Positions 18,842-29,464 of a DNA stretch of 64,000 nt are shown here, in pieces. Position numbers and translations under genes: made by a program. The notes under the pieces are model-generated. The model ran no database searches and had not been told where the DNA came from. It saw only the letters and a list, made by a program, of their open reading frames with translations. The stretch's first letter is position 1; the number at the start of each line of letters is the position of its first letter. Origin of the DNA: Silene conica (Eukaryota; Streptophyta; Magnoliopsida; Caryophyllales; Caryophyllaceae); NCBI GenBank assembly GCA_029255685.2, contig CM055319.2, positions 21,794,247 through 21,858,246 of the forward strand, in the 5' to 3' direction.

Positions 18842-21226
18842 TATTAGTAGTGGTGCTAGTGATGGGATTGTTGGTATTAAGCATCGACATAACCCTATTC
18901 ATGAGAACTTCTTTGATATTGCTTCGATATGGAATTAATTATGTTGGTAAAGAGGTGGATATTTTTTGATTGATGGACATGACAAGTCCCCGCGTCTTGG
19001 GTTTTGGTTGCTTTATTGTTGGGGTAAGGCGTGATGTGTGTCGATCCGATTGTGTCTTCCCCCTTGACTTAGTTCGAGATGTCTGGCTTCGTACCCAGAC
19101 GTGTGGTGGTTGATGCGGCTCAGTGCAAATATGTCAAGTATTGGAGTATAATACCCGCATATTTTGGGACCCACGAAGGTACCTTGGGATGTGTGAGAGG
19201 ACCTTGTAACGGGATGTGAACTACTCGACAGTACAAGACAACTACGCTAGACCAAGTGAAACCTAGACTCGACCTAGTGAAAGTGCAGTGGACTGAGTAT
19301 GCTTCACTCGACCGAGTTGGTTGCGGTCGGCCGAGTGGACTGAGTATGTTTCACTCGAACGAGCTGGTTGCAGTCGGCCAAGTGGACGAGTACTCGACCG
19401 AGTACAGTTGAGCAGTACCCGATAAAGCTTATTTCGGGACCTTATCCTAGATCATTCTATCTTATTGGATCTTTCTTACCCCAAACCGTCGACATTCTCT
19501 ATAAAACCCTCAAAAACACCATTTCATGGGATTCAACTCATTCAAGCTTGGTTTAGAGGATTTTTCTCCCTGTTATTCTTTCCTTCTACCTTGTAATTTA
19601 AGATCTACCATTTTCTTTTTAGTATGAGCCCTAAATTTTGGGGTTTCTTACGAGTAATTAATTAAGTAATTAGTAAGTTAATATGGGCAGTTAGTGAGTG
19701 ATAATAAGTGTTTTTACATATTAAGAGTATTAAGGATGTGTTGTGATGTTATTGTATGATTTGTATAGACGGAATCTTATTGGATTCGAGTAGCTTATGG
19801 AGTATGCTAAAATGTAGGTTAATCTTACTCAATTTCAATAATATGAATTACCTTGGCCGGGTCAAAATGGGTGTTACACGGGGCTTGATGTACGGCGATG
19901 GGTTATGGTTTCTTATATATCTCCTTCTCTTCACTGGGGAGTTGGAGACGAATGTTGTTGCATTGCTCAAATGGTTCAAAAATTCTATATGTCCCAAAAT
20001 GTGAGGACTCGCGCTGCTGCTTACATTTTTATTAAGATTAGTTTTGTTATTGTAAAAGAGTGGGACCCACATAATATCCCGACTGTCCGCTAGTTTATTG
20101 TAAATTGTTTCGAATTCAATAAAAGTTGTGTTTATGATAATAAAACAACAACAATAATAATAGTAATAACAATAACAATCGTATAACATAATATTGAATC
20201 AAATAAATTGAACTTACCAAGTTATTTAATAAGTTTAACATAATTTAAATCTATTATACGACTTGAAGTTTTTAAACTGAGACTATAATATTTGAACTAA
20301 AATTAACTGGATTAATTAAATAATAATTAAAAATAAGGAGTAAATATAATATTATGTGATAATTAATTATTATTTTTATTTTAGTTTGCACAAATAAAGG
20401 GGGTCCGAAATGAAAAGAACTACGGAGTAAGTAGCAATAACACGAAGGGTAGCAACCATTGGGGTATCTCCAAAGATAATCAAATCATTTGTATTTATGT
20501 ATTTGTTTAAAGATAGTTACAAAGGCGAGTTTACAAAATTTCTTATTTACGACGAGCATATTTGTCTAAGTGATAAATATCACACATATGGGTAAATAAA
20601 GACAAATCACTTATTACTTTATAGGCATTTCGATTTTTGTCGTAAACACTCATGTGCGTTATATTTGACATGTTATAAATTTGTGACGAATATACTCATC
20701 ACAAGAGACACATACTCACGAATATGATCATGAGACCATCACCAAGTAGAAAGTCACACTAATCTGATGACCAACATTTTTACTCTTAATCTCACCTTAA
20801 TTATCTTTACCAACTATCAACCCACTTTTACCCTCCCAAGTAGAATGTCACGACCTAGATGCATCAACCCAGTCATTTTCCACCCATCCCATTTTTCAAC
20901 ATTTCCAATCATTTATTAAATTCTCTACTCCACCAAATAATGTAATAAGTCAATGACACTCTGACACGTCAAATGTCACCAACTGATTTCAAGGTCACAA
21001 ATTGACCTTGAAAACTTTAAGGTCACCAAAGTTAATATAAGATCACCAAAATTAATGTCTTAATTACGTAATTATCGTGACTCAACAAGGTCGCGACCTC
21101 CTTGACGACCTTGTTTAGGGATGGTCTGACGAGCTTGAATTTAAATCATAAATGCCCAAGTCATGTGTTGTACCTTAGTTGGCTTAGTAGCAATGAAAGT
21201 TCACAAGCTAAGGTAGTAGTTATGTA
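18842..21226. other. Intergenic spacer with an LTR-like fragment and a 47-bp tandem repeat
   Basis: No gene recognised. From about 19226 to 19520 the sequence resembles retrotransposon LTR material: ACTCGACCGAGT-type palindromes, then CTATAAAACCCTC like a core promoter. Inside it a 47-bp unit is repeated (19288-19334 and 19335-19381) with few changes. The 20100-21200 part is AT-rich and shows nothing I can name. Confidence 0.45.
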
Positions 21227-21602
21227 CTAGAAATGTAGCACCAAAACGGACACGAACACGAACACGGACACATGATACGACATTCCATGAAATTTAGGAC
21301 AGGGGATACGACATTTAATAATAATAAAATATATAGTTTATGGCTATAAATAACGTATAATTTTTTTTTTATCGTATTTGAACTAAATCTAACAAAGTAA
21401 GGTACAATTTGATCTTTACTATAACTGATTCTCATTTTTCCACCCAAACTCATCCTCTAAGTTCTAATCGAACTTTTTTTAAAATTTTATTACCCGTCCT
21501 AATTATAATACGTTTAGCCATGTGTCCAACGAGTGTCGGATGTCCAAATATCGGATACGATATCAAATACGGGACGACTGATTAAGAGAAGTGTGTAGGT
21601 AG
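21227..21602 (-). mobile_element. GTGTCCG-family miniature element, copy 1, decayed
   Basis: The left end holds GTAGCACCAAAACGGACACG, the reverse complement of the right ends of copies at 55257-55628 and 56667-57165. The interior and the right end (GGGACGACTGATTAAGAGAA) match the opposite end of copy 2. Target duplications are not clear here. It lies about 150 bp upstream of the DUF2921 start codon. Confidence 0.7.
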
Positions 21603-21750
21603 GAGAAGTGTGTAGGTAGATTAGTAGATGATTGAATAACCCTTGCAATTCCCTTGAGAAGGTTAGTTAAGTTAAGTTAGGAATTGAATGAAGACAGAAA
21701 AGCAGCATTAATCTAATCTTGTGATCCTCCATAACACAAAGTCAACAACA

Positions 21751-24528
21751 ATGAAGAGAAATGAAGCTCCTCGCCTCACCATCTTCCTCCTCCTTCTCCT
21801 CCTTTTCCTCAATCTTCCTTCACCAATCACACCTCAACCAATCCCATCAACAATCTCATACACACAACACTGTCCTCATCTTCCTCCTTCTCCACCTTCT
21901 TCCACCCAATCCCCACACTTCACTCCTCATATCCCCACCTTCCTCGCCGCCTACACCACCCCTTCCGCCACCGCCCTCCTGGGCCCCTCCCCCTCCCTCT
22001 CCCCCACCCCTTCCCCCACCACCACCGCCACCCTCATCCCCCTCACTTTCACCCCCACCACCAATCCCTCCCTCTTCAAGCTTGATTCCACCTTAACTAT
22101 CCAATCCTATCGTCGTCGCGGCCGATTTCTTCTCACATCTCATGGTGGACCCCGGATCAACCGCGGTCCTAGACTGATCCGATTTCGGTTATCTGGGTAT
22201 TGGGATTCGGCTTCTGGGGATTTGTGTATGGTTGGGTTGGGAAATAGAGCGGATTTGGAACTTGATGTTGTTTTTAAAGCTGTTTATCCCAATACTTCTC
22301 TTGTTAATTCTAGTTTGGTTTTTGGGTCTTTGCAAAGTTTGGATTTTGATGGTAGTGTTAGCTTTTTTAAGCCCGTTTCGATTATGGGTTTTAGTAGGAT
22401 GGCGTATAATTATTCTTTGATTAAAGATAATCAAGATGGTACTAGTAGTAGTAGTAGTAATAGAAATAGTAATAGTTCTTTGTTGTCCAATGCTGGTAGA
22501 TTGTTTAGGAATTGTCATCAGATTAGTAGTTTGGCTAGTTTTTTCGAGCTTGATTATGGGAAAGATTGTGGTACTGGGGGTAGAAATTGTAGTTTGATTG
22601 ATGGGTTACTCGGGTTTTTGCCGAGGTTTATGTCAATGAATGAGATAGATTGTACCGGGCAGAGGTTGGTTCGGGTTGCGTTTGTTGTGTCAAATGTTAG
22701 TGATGTACGGAATGGTGTTAGACAGCCTTTGGATCCTGGTAGGACATTGGTGGCTGAGGGAGCTTGGAATGAGGGTAAGACCGGGATTGATTTCGTTGTG
22801 TGTAGGATTGTCAACTTCACTGAGGAGCCGTTGAATGCGTCTGTTGGTGATTGTTCTATCAGGGTGAATTTTGAGCTTCCTGAGAGATTGTCACTTAGGA
22901 ATTGGAGTGTAGTTACCGGTCATATGTGGAGTGAGAAGGGTGTGGATGAACCGGGTTACTTTGATAGAATTGAGATTCATGCTTCCGGGACTAGGAGAGC
23001 TGCGCTTCCTGATATGAAGTATGAATACACTGAAACTGGAAGGGCGGGTAATTTATGTGCAGAGAAGAAAGGAATCAAGCAGAAAGGGAAGATTTTTCCG
23101 GACCCTTATTCGCAAGATCTGAAATTTGACATGGATGTGAAAAATAGCATGGGAAATAGAGCTTGGGGTAAGGCTAACCCTGTGTTTGTTGGTGATCGCT
23201 TTGTGCAGAATATGTATCCATACTTTCGTTCTGTGGTCTTACCAAGTCCGAACGTGGTTGGTTCAGTAAATAGCACACAATACAACACATCGCTTAATGT
23301 TGCCTACCGAATCATCATCTCACCTAGAGATGAGTTTAAGGTTGGCCGTAAATCATTTACAAGTGATGAAAAGATAATAATCTCTGCTGAAGGCTTATAT
23401 GATGCTAGAGTTGGGCGCCTATGTATGGTGGGCTGTTGGAATCGTGAAGCCGATGACAATGTCTCTACCAGTAGAGCAGATTGTGATATATTTGTCGACA
23501 TTCAGTTTCCTCCTCGTGATAACGACAATAATTTAGCTGTCAAAGGGACTATTGAAAGCAAACGTGATAAAACCTCGGATCCTCTCTACTTTGAGAGTCT
23601 TGATCTCTCGGGAACTTCTCTTACTAGGAGTCAAGTAAAGGAAGTGTTTTGGAGGATGGATTTGGAGATTACCATGATCTTAATTTCAAACACTCTAGCC
23701 TGCATTTTTATTGGGCTGCAGCTCTTTCATGTGAAAAAGCACCCGGATGTGCTTCCATTCATTTCAATAGTAATGCTCATTGTAATCACCTTGGGTCATA
23801 TGATTCCCTTGCTATTGAACATGGAAGCCTTTTTCTTATCAACCCATACCAAGAAAACTGTGCTTTTTGGAACTGGAGGATGGCTTGAAGTGAATGAAGT
23901 TTTAGTCAGAGTTATTACAATGGTGGCCTTTCTTCTCGAGTTCCGTCTCTTGCAACTGACATGGTCTGCAAGAGGGGATGCCAGTACTCAGAAAACCGCT
24001 TTACAAGAATCAGACAAGAAGGTTATCCGTTACACTCTGCCTCTGTACGCAGTCGTAGCCCTTACTGCTTGGCTAGTACAGCAATTGAGGGGCCAACCCA
24101 AGAGGTCATTCCGGCCTCTCAAAATCAGCTCGAATTCCAGTTCAACCTTCTGGGGAGATGTCAAGTCATACGCCGGTTTCATTCTTGATGCCTTTCTGGT
24201 CCCACAAATAATGTTCAATGTATTCTCGGAATCCAAGGAGGCACCACTCTCGGTTCCATACTATCTAGGGACGACAATTGTTCGGTTGCTGCCACATGGG
24301 TATGATCTATTCAGGGCACATAGTTCGTCGTGGAGTTATGATCCTTGGTACATATATGCAGACCCTGGAATGAACTTGTATTCAACTACCTGGGATATCC
24401 TTATTTCATGCCTTGGTCTGGTTTTTGCACTCCTAATTTACCTGCAACAGCGATTTGGTGGACGTTGGTTTGTTCCAAAAAGATTTAACACGAATGTTGC
24501 GTATGAAATGGTCCCTATTGGGTTGTAA
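21751..24528 (+). CDS. DUF2921 family multipass membrane protein
   Basis: A single uninterrupted frame encodes 925 residues. I chose the ATG at 21751 because MKRNEAPRL followed by a leucine run (to about residue 24) is a good signal peptide; the ten in-frame codons before it begin with GTG. After a Pro/Ser/Thr-rich stretch come two related soluble DUF2921 modules, each with a RLCMVG-like core (GDLCMVGLGN near residue 155, GRLCMVGCWN near 560) and many NxS/T sites, so this part probably faces the secretory lumen or cell exterior. The last third (from about residue 640) has roughly six to seven hydrophobic segments, ending in a short cytosolic tail. Plant homologues are also largely intronless. 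The molecular function of the family is not established to my knowledge. Nothing looks broken. Confidence 0.9.
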   Translation: MKRNEAPRLTIFLLLLLLFLNLPSPITPQPIPSTISYTQHCPHLPPSPPSSTQSPHFTPHIPTFLAAYTTPSATALLGPSPSLSPTPSPTTTATLIPLTFTPTTNPSLFKLDSTLTIQSYRRRGRFLLTSHGGPRINRGPRLIRFRLSGYWDSASGDLCMVGLGNRADLELDVVFKAVYPNTSLVNSSLVFGSLQSLDFDGSVSFFKPVSIMGFSRMAYNYSLIKDNQDGTSSSSSNRNSNSSLLSNAGRLFRNCHQISSLASFFELDYGKDCGTGGRNCSLIDGLLGFLPRFMSMNEIDCTGQRLVRVAFVVSNVSDVRNGVRQPLDPGRTLVAEGAWNEGKTGIDFVVCRIVNFTEEPLNASVGDCSIRVNFELPERLSLRNWSVVTGHMWSEKGVDEPGYFDRIEIHASGTRRAALPDMKYEYTETGRAGNLCAEKKGIKQKGKIFPDPYSQDLKFDMDVKNSMGNRAWGKANPVFVGDRFVQNMYPYFRSVVLPSPNVVGSVNSTQYNTSLNVAYRIIISPRDEFKVGRKSFTSDEKIIISAEGLYDARVGRLCMVGCWNREADDNVSTSRADCDIFVDIQFPPRDNDNNLAVKGTIESKRDKTSDPLYFESLDLSGTSLTRSQVKEVFWRMDLEITMILISNTLACIFIGLQLFHVKKHPDVLPFISIVMLIVITLGHMIPLLLNMEAFFLSTHTKKTVLFGTGGWLEVNEVLVRVITMVAFLLEFRLLQLTWSARGDASTQKTALQESDKKVIRYTLPLYAVVALTAWLVQQLRGQPKRSFRPLKISSNSSSTFWGDVKSYAGFILDAFLVPQIMFNVFSESKEAPLSVPYYLGTTIVRLLPHGYDLFRAHSSSWSYDPWYIYADPGMNLYSTTWDILISCLGLVFALLIYLQQRFGGRWFVPKRFNTNVAYEMVPIGL

Positions 24529-24677
24529 CCTAAGTTTACTCAGACGCTTAGATGTATTCAAGTGTTGGAGTCGACTATTTTTGAGTATCATTGTGTTGCG
24601 ACTTACTAGTAATCAATGAATTATCTGAAAGCAAGGTTGTGAATACTAGGAACACAGATAAATAACATCACGACTTA

Positions 24678-24820
24678 CTCCCTCGACCCTCCATTTTTTT
24701 ATAAGTCGTTTCAAGTTTGCGCACAAGAATTAAGAATTGTGTTACTGAATAGATGGGAATCATACAACCACGAATAAAAGGAAAATTTCTAAAACGACTT
24801 ATATTAAAGACTGGAGGGAA
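24678..24820. mobile_element. Stowaway-type MITE, 143 bp
   Basis: TA flanks both sides (24676-24677 and 24821-24822). The left end CTCCCTCGACCCTCC and an internal ATAAGTCGTTT are mirrored on the right by AAACGACTTAT and GGAGGGAA. It is 150 bp past the DUF2921 stop codon and may lie in its 3' untranslated region. Confidence 0.75.
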
Positions 24821-25048
24821 TAGAGAACCGCTTTTGATCTTTGGGCAAAAATATTGTGTAAAACAAACAATAATCTTGTGTTAGATTGAATGTAACTGAA
24901 TTTTTATTTCATAAACCTGCAAGTAATCTGTTTGATGTTCATATGTATATATAGTTATCATAAAACCTAACTAACCATTATTAATATTTAACTAAACTTG
25001 GTTTTACCTAACCTGAAACTAACTAATTACTGATCCAAAGAGTCTTGT

Positions 25049-25176
25049 AAGCGTAAGACGGATACTTTACTCTCACAATAAAAGCAACTGGACATGCAAA
25101 TGGGAGAAAATAGAGCATCTTATGAATAATTGTCAGTTGCATTATGTGAGAGGCGCATTATCCGTCTTTAGCTTCC
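25049..25176. mobile_element. Hairpin-forming MITE with AAGACGGATA ends
   Basis: The left part GTAAGACGGATA and CTCTCACAATAAAAGCAACT are mirrored by CAGTTGCATTATGTGAGAG and TTATCCGTCTTT on the right. The nearly continuous self-complementarity suggests a small foldback element. No clear target duplication was found. Confidence 0.5.
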
Positions 25177-25390
25177 CGTTTTCAATGAGAATTTGTTTCA
25201 CTAATTAGTCTTATACTTCAATATATTGTCTATAGAACATGTAACAAAACAAGTAGATAAAATAGATGCGGATTAATGAGGGATTATTTTGTTAGGTCTC
25301 AGAAGACGAAAAAAAAGAATTGATATTCATCAAACTTGTCTGTCATTTACATAGTACTAAATCTTGAAGACGAAGTTATCGTTGCCCAAT

Positions 25391-25474
25391 TATACAAAAA
25401 TGAAATACATTGTAGAACACTGGAGTGTTACTCGAATATGTCATTCAAAAACACTAGAAGGCACGAACAACAAT
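25391..25474. repeat. Dispersed duplication, left piece (partner at 38070-38290)
   Basis: This piece and its continuation at 29098-29200 align with 38070-38290, sharing GTGTTACTCGAATATGT and AAAACACTAGAAGGC, then CATTAAATA and GATGCATAT. The RTE LINE at 25475-29085 was inserted between the two halves. The origin of the duplicated sequence is unknown; no coding frame is shared. Confidence 0.75.
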
Positions 25475-25778
25475 ACTACAACAACAACAACGTTAGAGTC
25501 TTAGTCCCAAAATATTTTGGGGTCGGCTAACATGAATCATCCTTTGGAACCGTCATGAGTGAACTCTCATAGGCAGTGGAGTGAAACAAAAAACTGAAAG
25601 GCAAATGAGTTTATAGATTTTAAATCGAACATGTATAAAAGCCCTAAAATAAATCAAGAATAAAGTTTCAAAGTGTTTTTGAGCAAGGAAGTAAAATTTA
25701 ATATAAGAGTTTTGGGGAAAAAAGTGTAACAAAACCAAAGCGAATTTTTTTTAGAAAACTTAAAAAAAACATCAAAGG

Positions 25779-28700
25779 CTAGAAGTCCACATGTATCATA
25801 TCCCTCCATAGTGCCCTCTCCATCACCATCCCCTCCTGAAGCCCGAGAAATCTCATATCGTGCTCAATCACTCTTCTCCAAGTTTGTTTAGGTCTCCCTC
25901 GACCCCTAGCAACCGTTTCTGCACCCCAGGTCTCTAACCTCCTAACCGGTGCGTTCATAAGTCTCCTTCTCACGTGGCCAAACCATCTTAGTCGTCGGTT
26001 TTCCATCATCTTGTCCTCTATGAGGGCCACTTTTACCTTCTCTCTAATCACCTCATTCCTTAACCGGTCTTTCCTTGTATGGCCGCACATCCACCTCAAC
26101 ATACGCATCTCTGCCACACTCATCTTATGAATGTGACACTGCTTCACGGCCCAACACTCCGAGCCGTAAAGTAAGGCATGTCTAATTGCCGCACGATAAA
26201 ATTCCCCCTTTAATATTTGGGGCATACCATTGTCACACAGAAACCCCATAACATTTTTCCATTTCATCCATCCTGCTTTAATTATGTGGGCCACATCTCC
26301 GTCTAACTCTCCATCTTTTTGGATAATAGATCTGAGATATCTAAAGGAATCTGACCCCTCAACAACATTTCTATCGAAAATAATGCTCCCCACCGCCGTC
26401 GATCTCGGCCCCGCAAATTGACACCTTACATACTCGGTCTTACTCCTACTTAGCCTAAACCCACGAGTCTCCAACGTATGCCTCCATAATTCCAACTTTC
26501 TCTCAACCCCCTCTTTCGTCGCATCAATCAATACAATATCATCCGCAAACATCATACACCAAGGGATCTCGTCCTGAATATCCCTTGTCAACTCATCCAT
26601 AACTATAGCAAAGAGAAAGAGACTAAGTGCGGAGCCTTGATGATCACCAATGGTAATGGGGAGTTCTTCCGTTCTCCCAACATTAGTTCTGACACTAGTA
26701 CAAGCCCCCTCATACATGTCCTTTATGAGGTCGATATATTTTCTTGACACACCCTTTCTCGCCAAAGCCCACCAAAGTATTTCTCTCGGGACCCTACCAT
26801 ATGCCTTCTCCAAATCAATAAAAACCATATGCAGGTCTTTCTTCCTCTCCTGATGGTGTTCCATCAACTGTCTCATGATAAAAATTGCATCCATAGTCGA
26901 TCTCCCAAGCATAAAACCAAATTGGTTTTCCGAGATATCTACACATTTCCTAAACCTCTGCTCAATTATCCTCTCCCATAATTTCATCGTATGACTCATA
27001 AGTTTAATTCCCCGATAATTGGAACACTCTTGAACATCACCTTTATTCTTATACAAAGGGACTAGAGTGCTTCTTCTCCAAGCTGAAGGCATCTTGTTAC
27101 CCCTCCAAATCTTGTTGAAGAGCAATGTTAACCACTCAATGCCTTTCTCCCCCAAACACCTCCAAACTTCTATGGGTATACCATCCGGCCCCTCTGCCTT
27201 CTTTGACTACATCTTTCTTAATGCCTTCCGAACTTCGCTCTTTTGTATTCTACGCACAAATTCCCGATTAACCATGCTTGGCGTTACTTGTACATCTCCA
27301 AAACCTTGCTCCCGAGGTCCATTGAATAGAGTATCAAAATAAGAACTCCACCTAGCCTTTATTTCGTTATCCTGAACGAGTACCTTGTCGTTCATATCTT
27401 TCACACATCTAACTCTCTCAATATCCTTCGTCTTTCGGTCTCTTATGCGAGCCAATTTATAAATATCCTTCTCACCTTCTCTCGAGTCCAACCTCGCATA
27501 CACCTCTTGGTTAACTTTGGCCCTCGCATCACGCACTGCCTTTTTAGCGGCTCGGTTAGCCTCCTTGTACTTTGCCAAGTTCTCATCACTCCTGCATTTC
27601 CCCAAAATCTTATAACATTCATGTTTTGTCTTTATCGCTTGTCTCACGTCATCGTTCCACCAAGATGTGTCCTTACTTGATGGTTTATTACCCGTAGACT
27701 CCCCTAGCACCTCCTTTGCCACATCCTTTACCACAAGCTCCAATTTATCCCACGATGCATCCACGTCTTGCTCCATGCAATCCGACCAAATGTTGTTAAC
27801 TCCGACCTTATCCACAAACGCTTGTTGGTTTTCCCCTTGTAGCTTCCACTACTTGATTCGTGCCTCACCGATTACCTTTCTCTTCCTGAAGTCTTTCCTA
27901 CCCCGAAAATCAAGCACCACCAGCCTATGTTGTGTAGCAGTACTTTCACCGGGTATGACCTTACAATCGGTGTAATCTTTCCTCCATACATTTCTTACCA
28001 AAAGGAAGTCAATTTGACTAGCATTTCCGCCACTCCTATAAGTCACCAAATGAGAATGCCTTTTCTCAAACCAAGTGTTCATTATACCCAAGTCATATGC
28101 TAGAGCAAAATCCAAGATATCACTTCATGCTTCATTTCTCTCACCGAAACCAAATCCTCCGTGAATGCCCTCGAAGCCAACTCGACTAGTACTCACATGC
28201 CCATTAAGGTCCCCACCAATTATCAATTTCTCTCCAATAGGAACCCGTTTTACCACCTCTTCTAGGTCTTCCCAGAAGGCTCGTCGACAAGAAGCATCCA
28301 ATCCAACTTGGGGTGCGTACGCACTTATGACGGTAAGCACCTCATCCCCGATTACAAGCTTAATGCTCAAAATCCTATCACTCTTTCTCGATACTTCTAC
28401 TACATCATCGATGTATTCCTTAACGATGACAATACCCACTCCATTACGACTTTTCTCCTTACCATAGCTTATGACCCCTGTACCATAGCTTATGACCCCA
28501 TGGTGCTACCACCCTTGCTTTATCTCCGACCCAATTTGTCTCTTGGACACACATTATATGAACCCTCCTCCTCTTCATAACCTCCCCTACCTCGGCTAAT
28601 CTCCCCGTCAAAGATCCCACGTTCCAAGTACCAAAACGCAAGCTACTACCCTTCCTATAGTTGTGCCCCGTTTTCTTTACCCGCTCTTGACCATGCTTCC

Positions 28701-28839
28701 TAGATCCAAACCCATTTGACACCACACCCATACTTCGAGGTGGCGCGTCGCTTTCGGGCGACGACCTAACAACCCTTGCATATTTTTCACTACACCCGGG
28801 CCTAGGAAATGTAGCGCACCCTTGCATATTTGACACCAC
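25779..28839 (-). pseudogene. RTE LINE endonuclease-reverse transcriptase ORF, disabled
   Basis: The N-terminal endonuclease starts in the piece 28839-28459 (SSLRFGTWNVGSLTGRLAEV, then CVQETNW) and continues in 28439-28125 (ISAYAPQ, GGDLNGHV). The RT domain is in the piece 27155-25779: YRGIKLMSHTMKLWE, DLEKAYGRVPREILWW, and the catalytic MFADDIVLID. A Cys/His-containing C-terminus (MRMLRWMCGHTRKD, RWFGHVRRR) follows. Compared with an intact ORF there is one frameshift near 28440-28460, next to a 21-bp tandem duplication (28461-28502), and three in-frame stops at 28125-28127, 27849-27851 and 27207-27209. The copy cannot make full-length enzyme. Confidence 0.9.
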
Positions 28840-28945
28840 CCCAGGTGTAAAGATGGCGCGTCGCTTCCGGGCGACGACCTAGCAACACTCACAAACTTAT
28901 CACTACACCCGGGTTTGAGAAGTGCAGCGCGTCGCTTCTGAGGAG
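28718..28945 (-). repeat. Tandem repeat in the RTE LINE 5' leader (period 114 bp)
   Basis: Two units, starting at 28718 and 28832, share GACACCAC, a GGCGCGTCGCTT(T/C)CGGGCGAC core and CTACACCCGGG. A further GCGCGTCGCTTCTG follows at about 28928. Tandem monomers in the 5' region are common in LINEs and may carry promoter activity; that is inference here. Confidence 0.75.
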
Positions 28946-29097
28946 ATGCCCCAACGATGTCCAAATTCTGATTCATGTCCATAAAATGTGACTGATTTTT
29001 ACGCTGGCTGCCACAGACCTACCGCAACCCTCCTCCTTTCTCCGGGCTTGGGACCGGCAGTAAGTGTCCAAAAACACCAACAGGTACGAACAACAAT

Positions 29098-29332
29098 CAT
29101 TAAATAAAAACTGATGCATATTGAATCTTGATACAATGATACCGCTCATACACAGAGCTAGAAGATTTTCGAATGGAGTACATCTTGATAATACCAGTGT
29201 TAGGCTGCTCGCACCTTGCACAATTCCACCTTGTTGCTAAGGGCCTTTATTGCATAGTTAAGATTGCTAGTATGTATCAGATATATGGCAGAGATTTAAC
29301 TGTTACTCGGAAATTGGCACGTCAAAGCTCAG
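29098..29332. other. Spacer between the two LINEs, including the right piece of the dispersed duplication
   Basis: Bases 29098-29200 continue the duplicated segment interrupted by the RTE LINE and match 38160-38290. No gene is visible. The L1 target duplication begins at 29333. The same pre-insertion sequence resumes at 35758. Confidence 0.6.
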
Positions 29333-29464
29333 CAAGAAACCGACTAGTTTTTTTTTTTTTGGTAAGACAGAGAAGGCTTAAAACCTTGAAGAAAAAACCG
29401 AAAACAGCAACAAAAAGGAAAATGAACTACAACAAAAGCCAAACGAAACTACGACCTAGGCACA

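Larger units (their letters stand above)
24529..25390. other. 3' flank of the DUF2921 gene with two miniature elements
   Basis: The first 100-150 bases should be the 3' untranslated region of the DUF2921 gene. The rest is AT-rich spacer containing the Stowaway at 24678-24820 and the hairpin element at 25049-25176. No other gene is visible. Confidence 0.5.
25475..29085 (-). mobile_element. RTE-clade LINE, full length or nearly so
   Basis: The element is bounded by a perfect 12-bp duplication, ACGAACAACAAT, at 25463-25474 and 29086-29097. On the minus strand it runs from a repeat-bearing 5' leader through endonuclease and RT to a 3' end with the motif AGCCGACCCCAAAATATTTT and a GTT-type microsatellite tail (plus strand 25475-25491). 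This tail, rather than poly(A), is typical of plant RTE LINEs. There is no RNase H and no separate ORF1, also as in RTE. The intact borders contrast with the decayed coding sequence. Confidence 0.9.

Noticed and set aside
21721..21750. GTG start giving ten extra residues before the DUF2921 protein
   Set aside because: Plant nuclear genes start at ATG; the next in-frame ATG (21751) begins directly before a good signal peptide.
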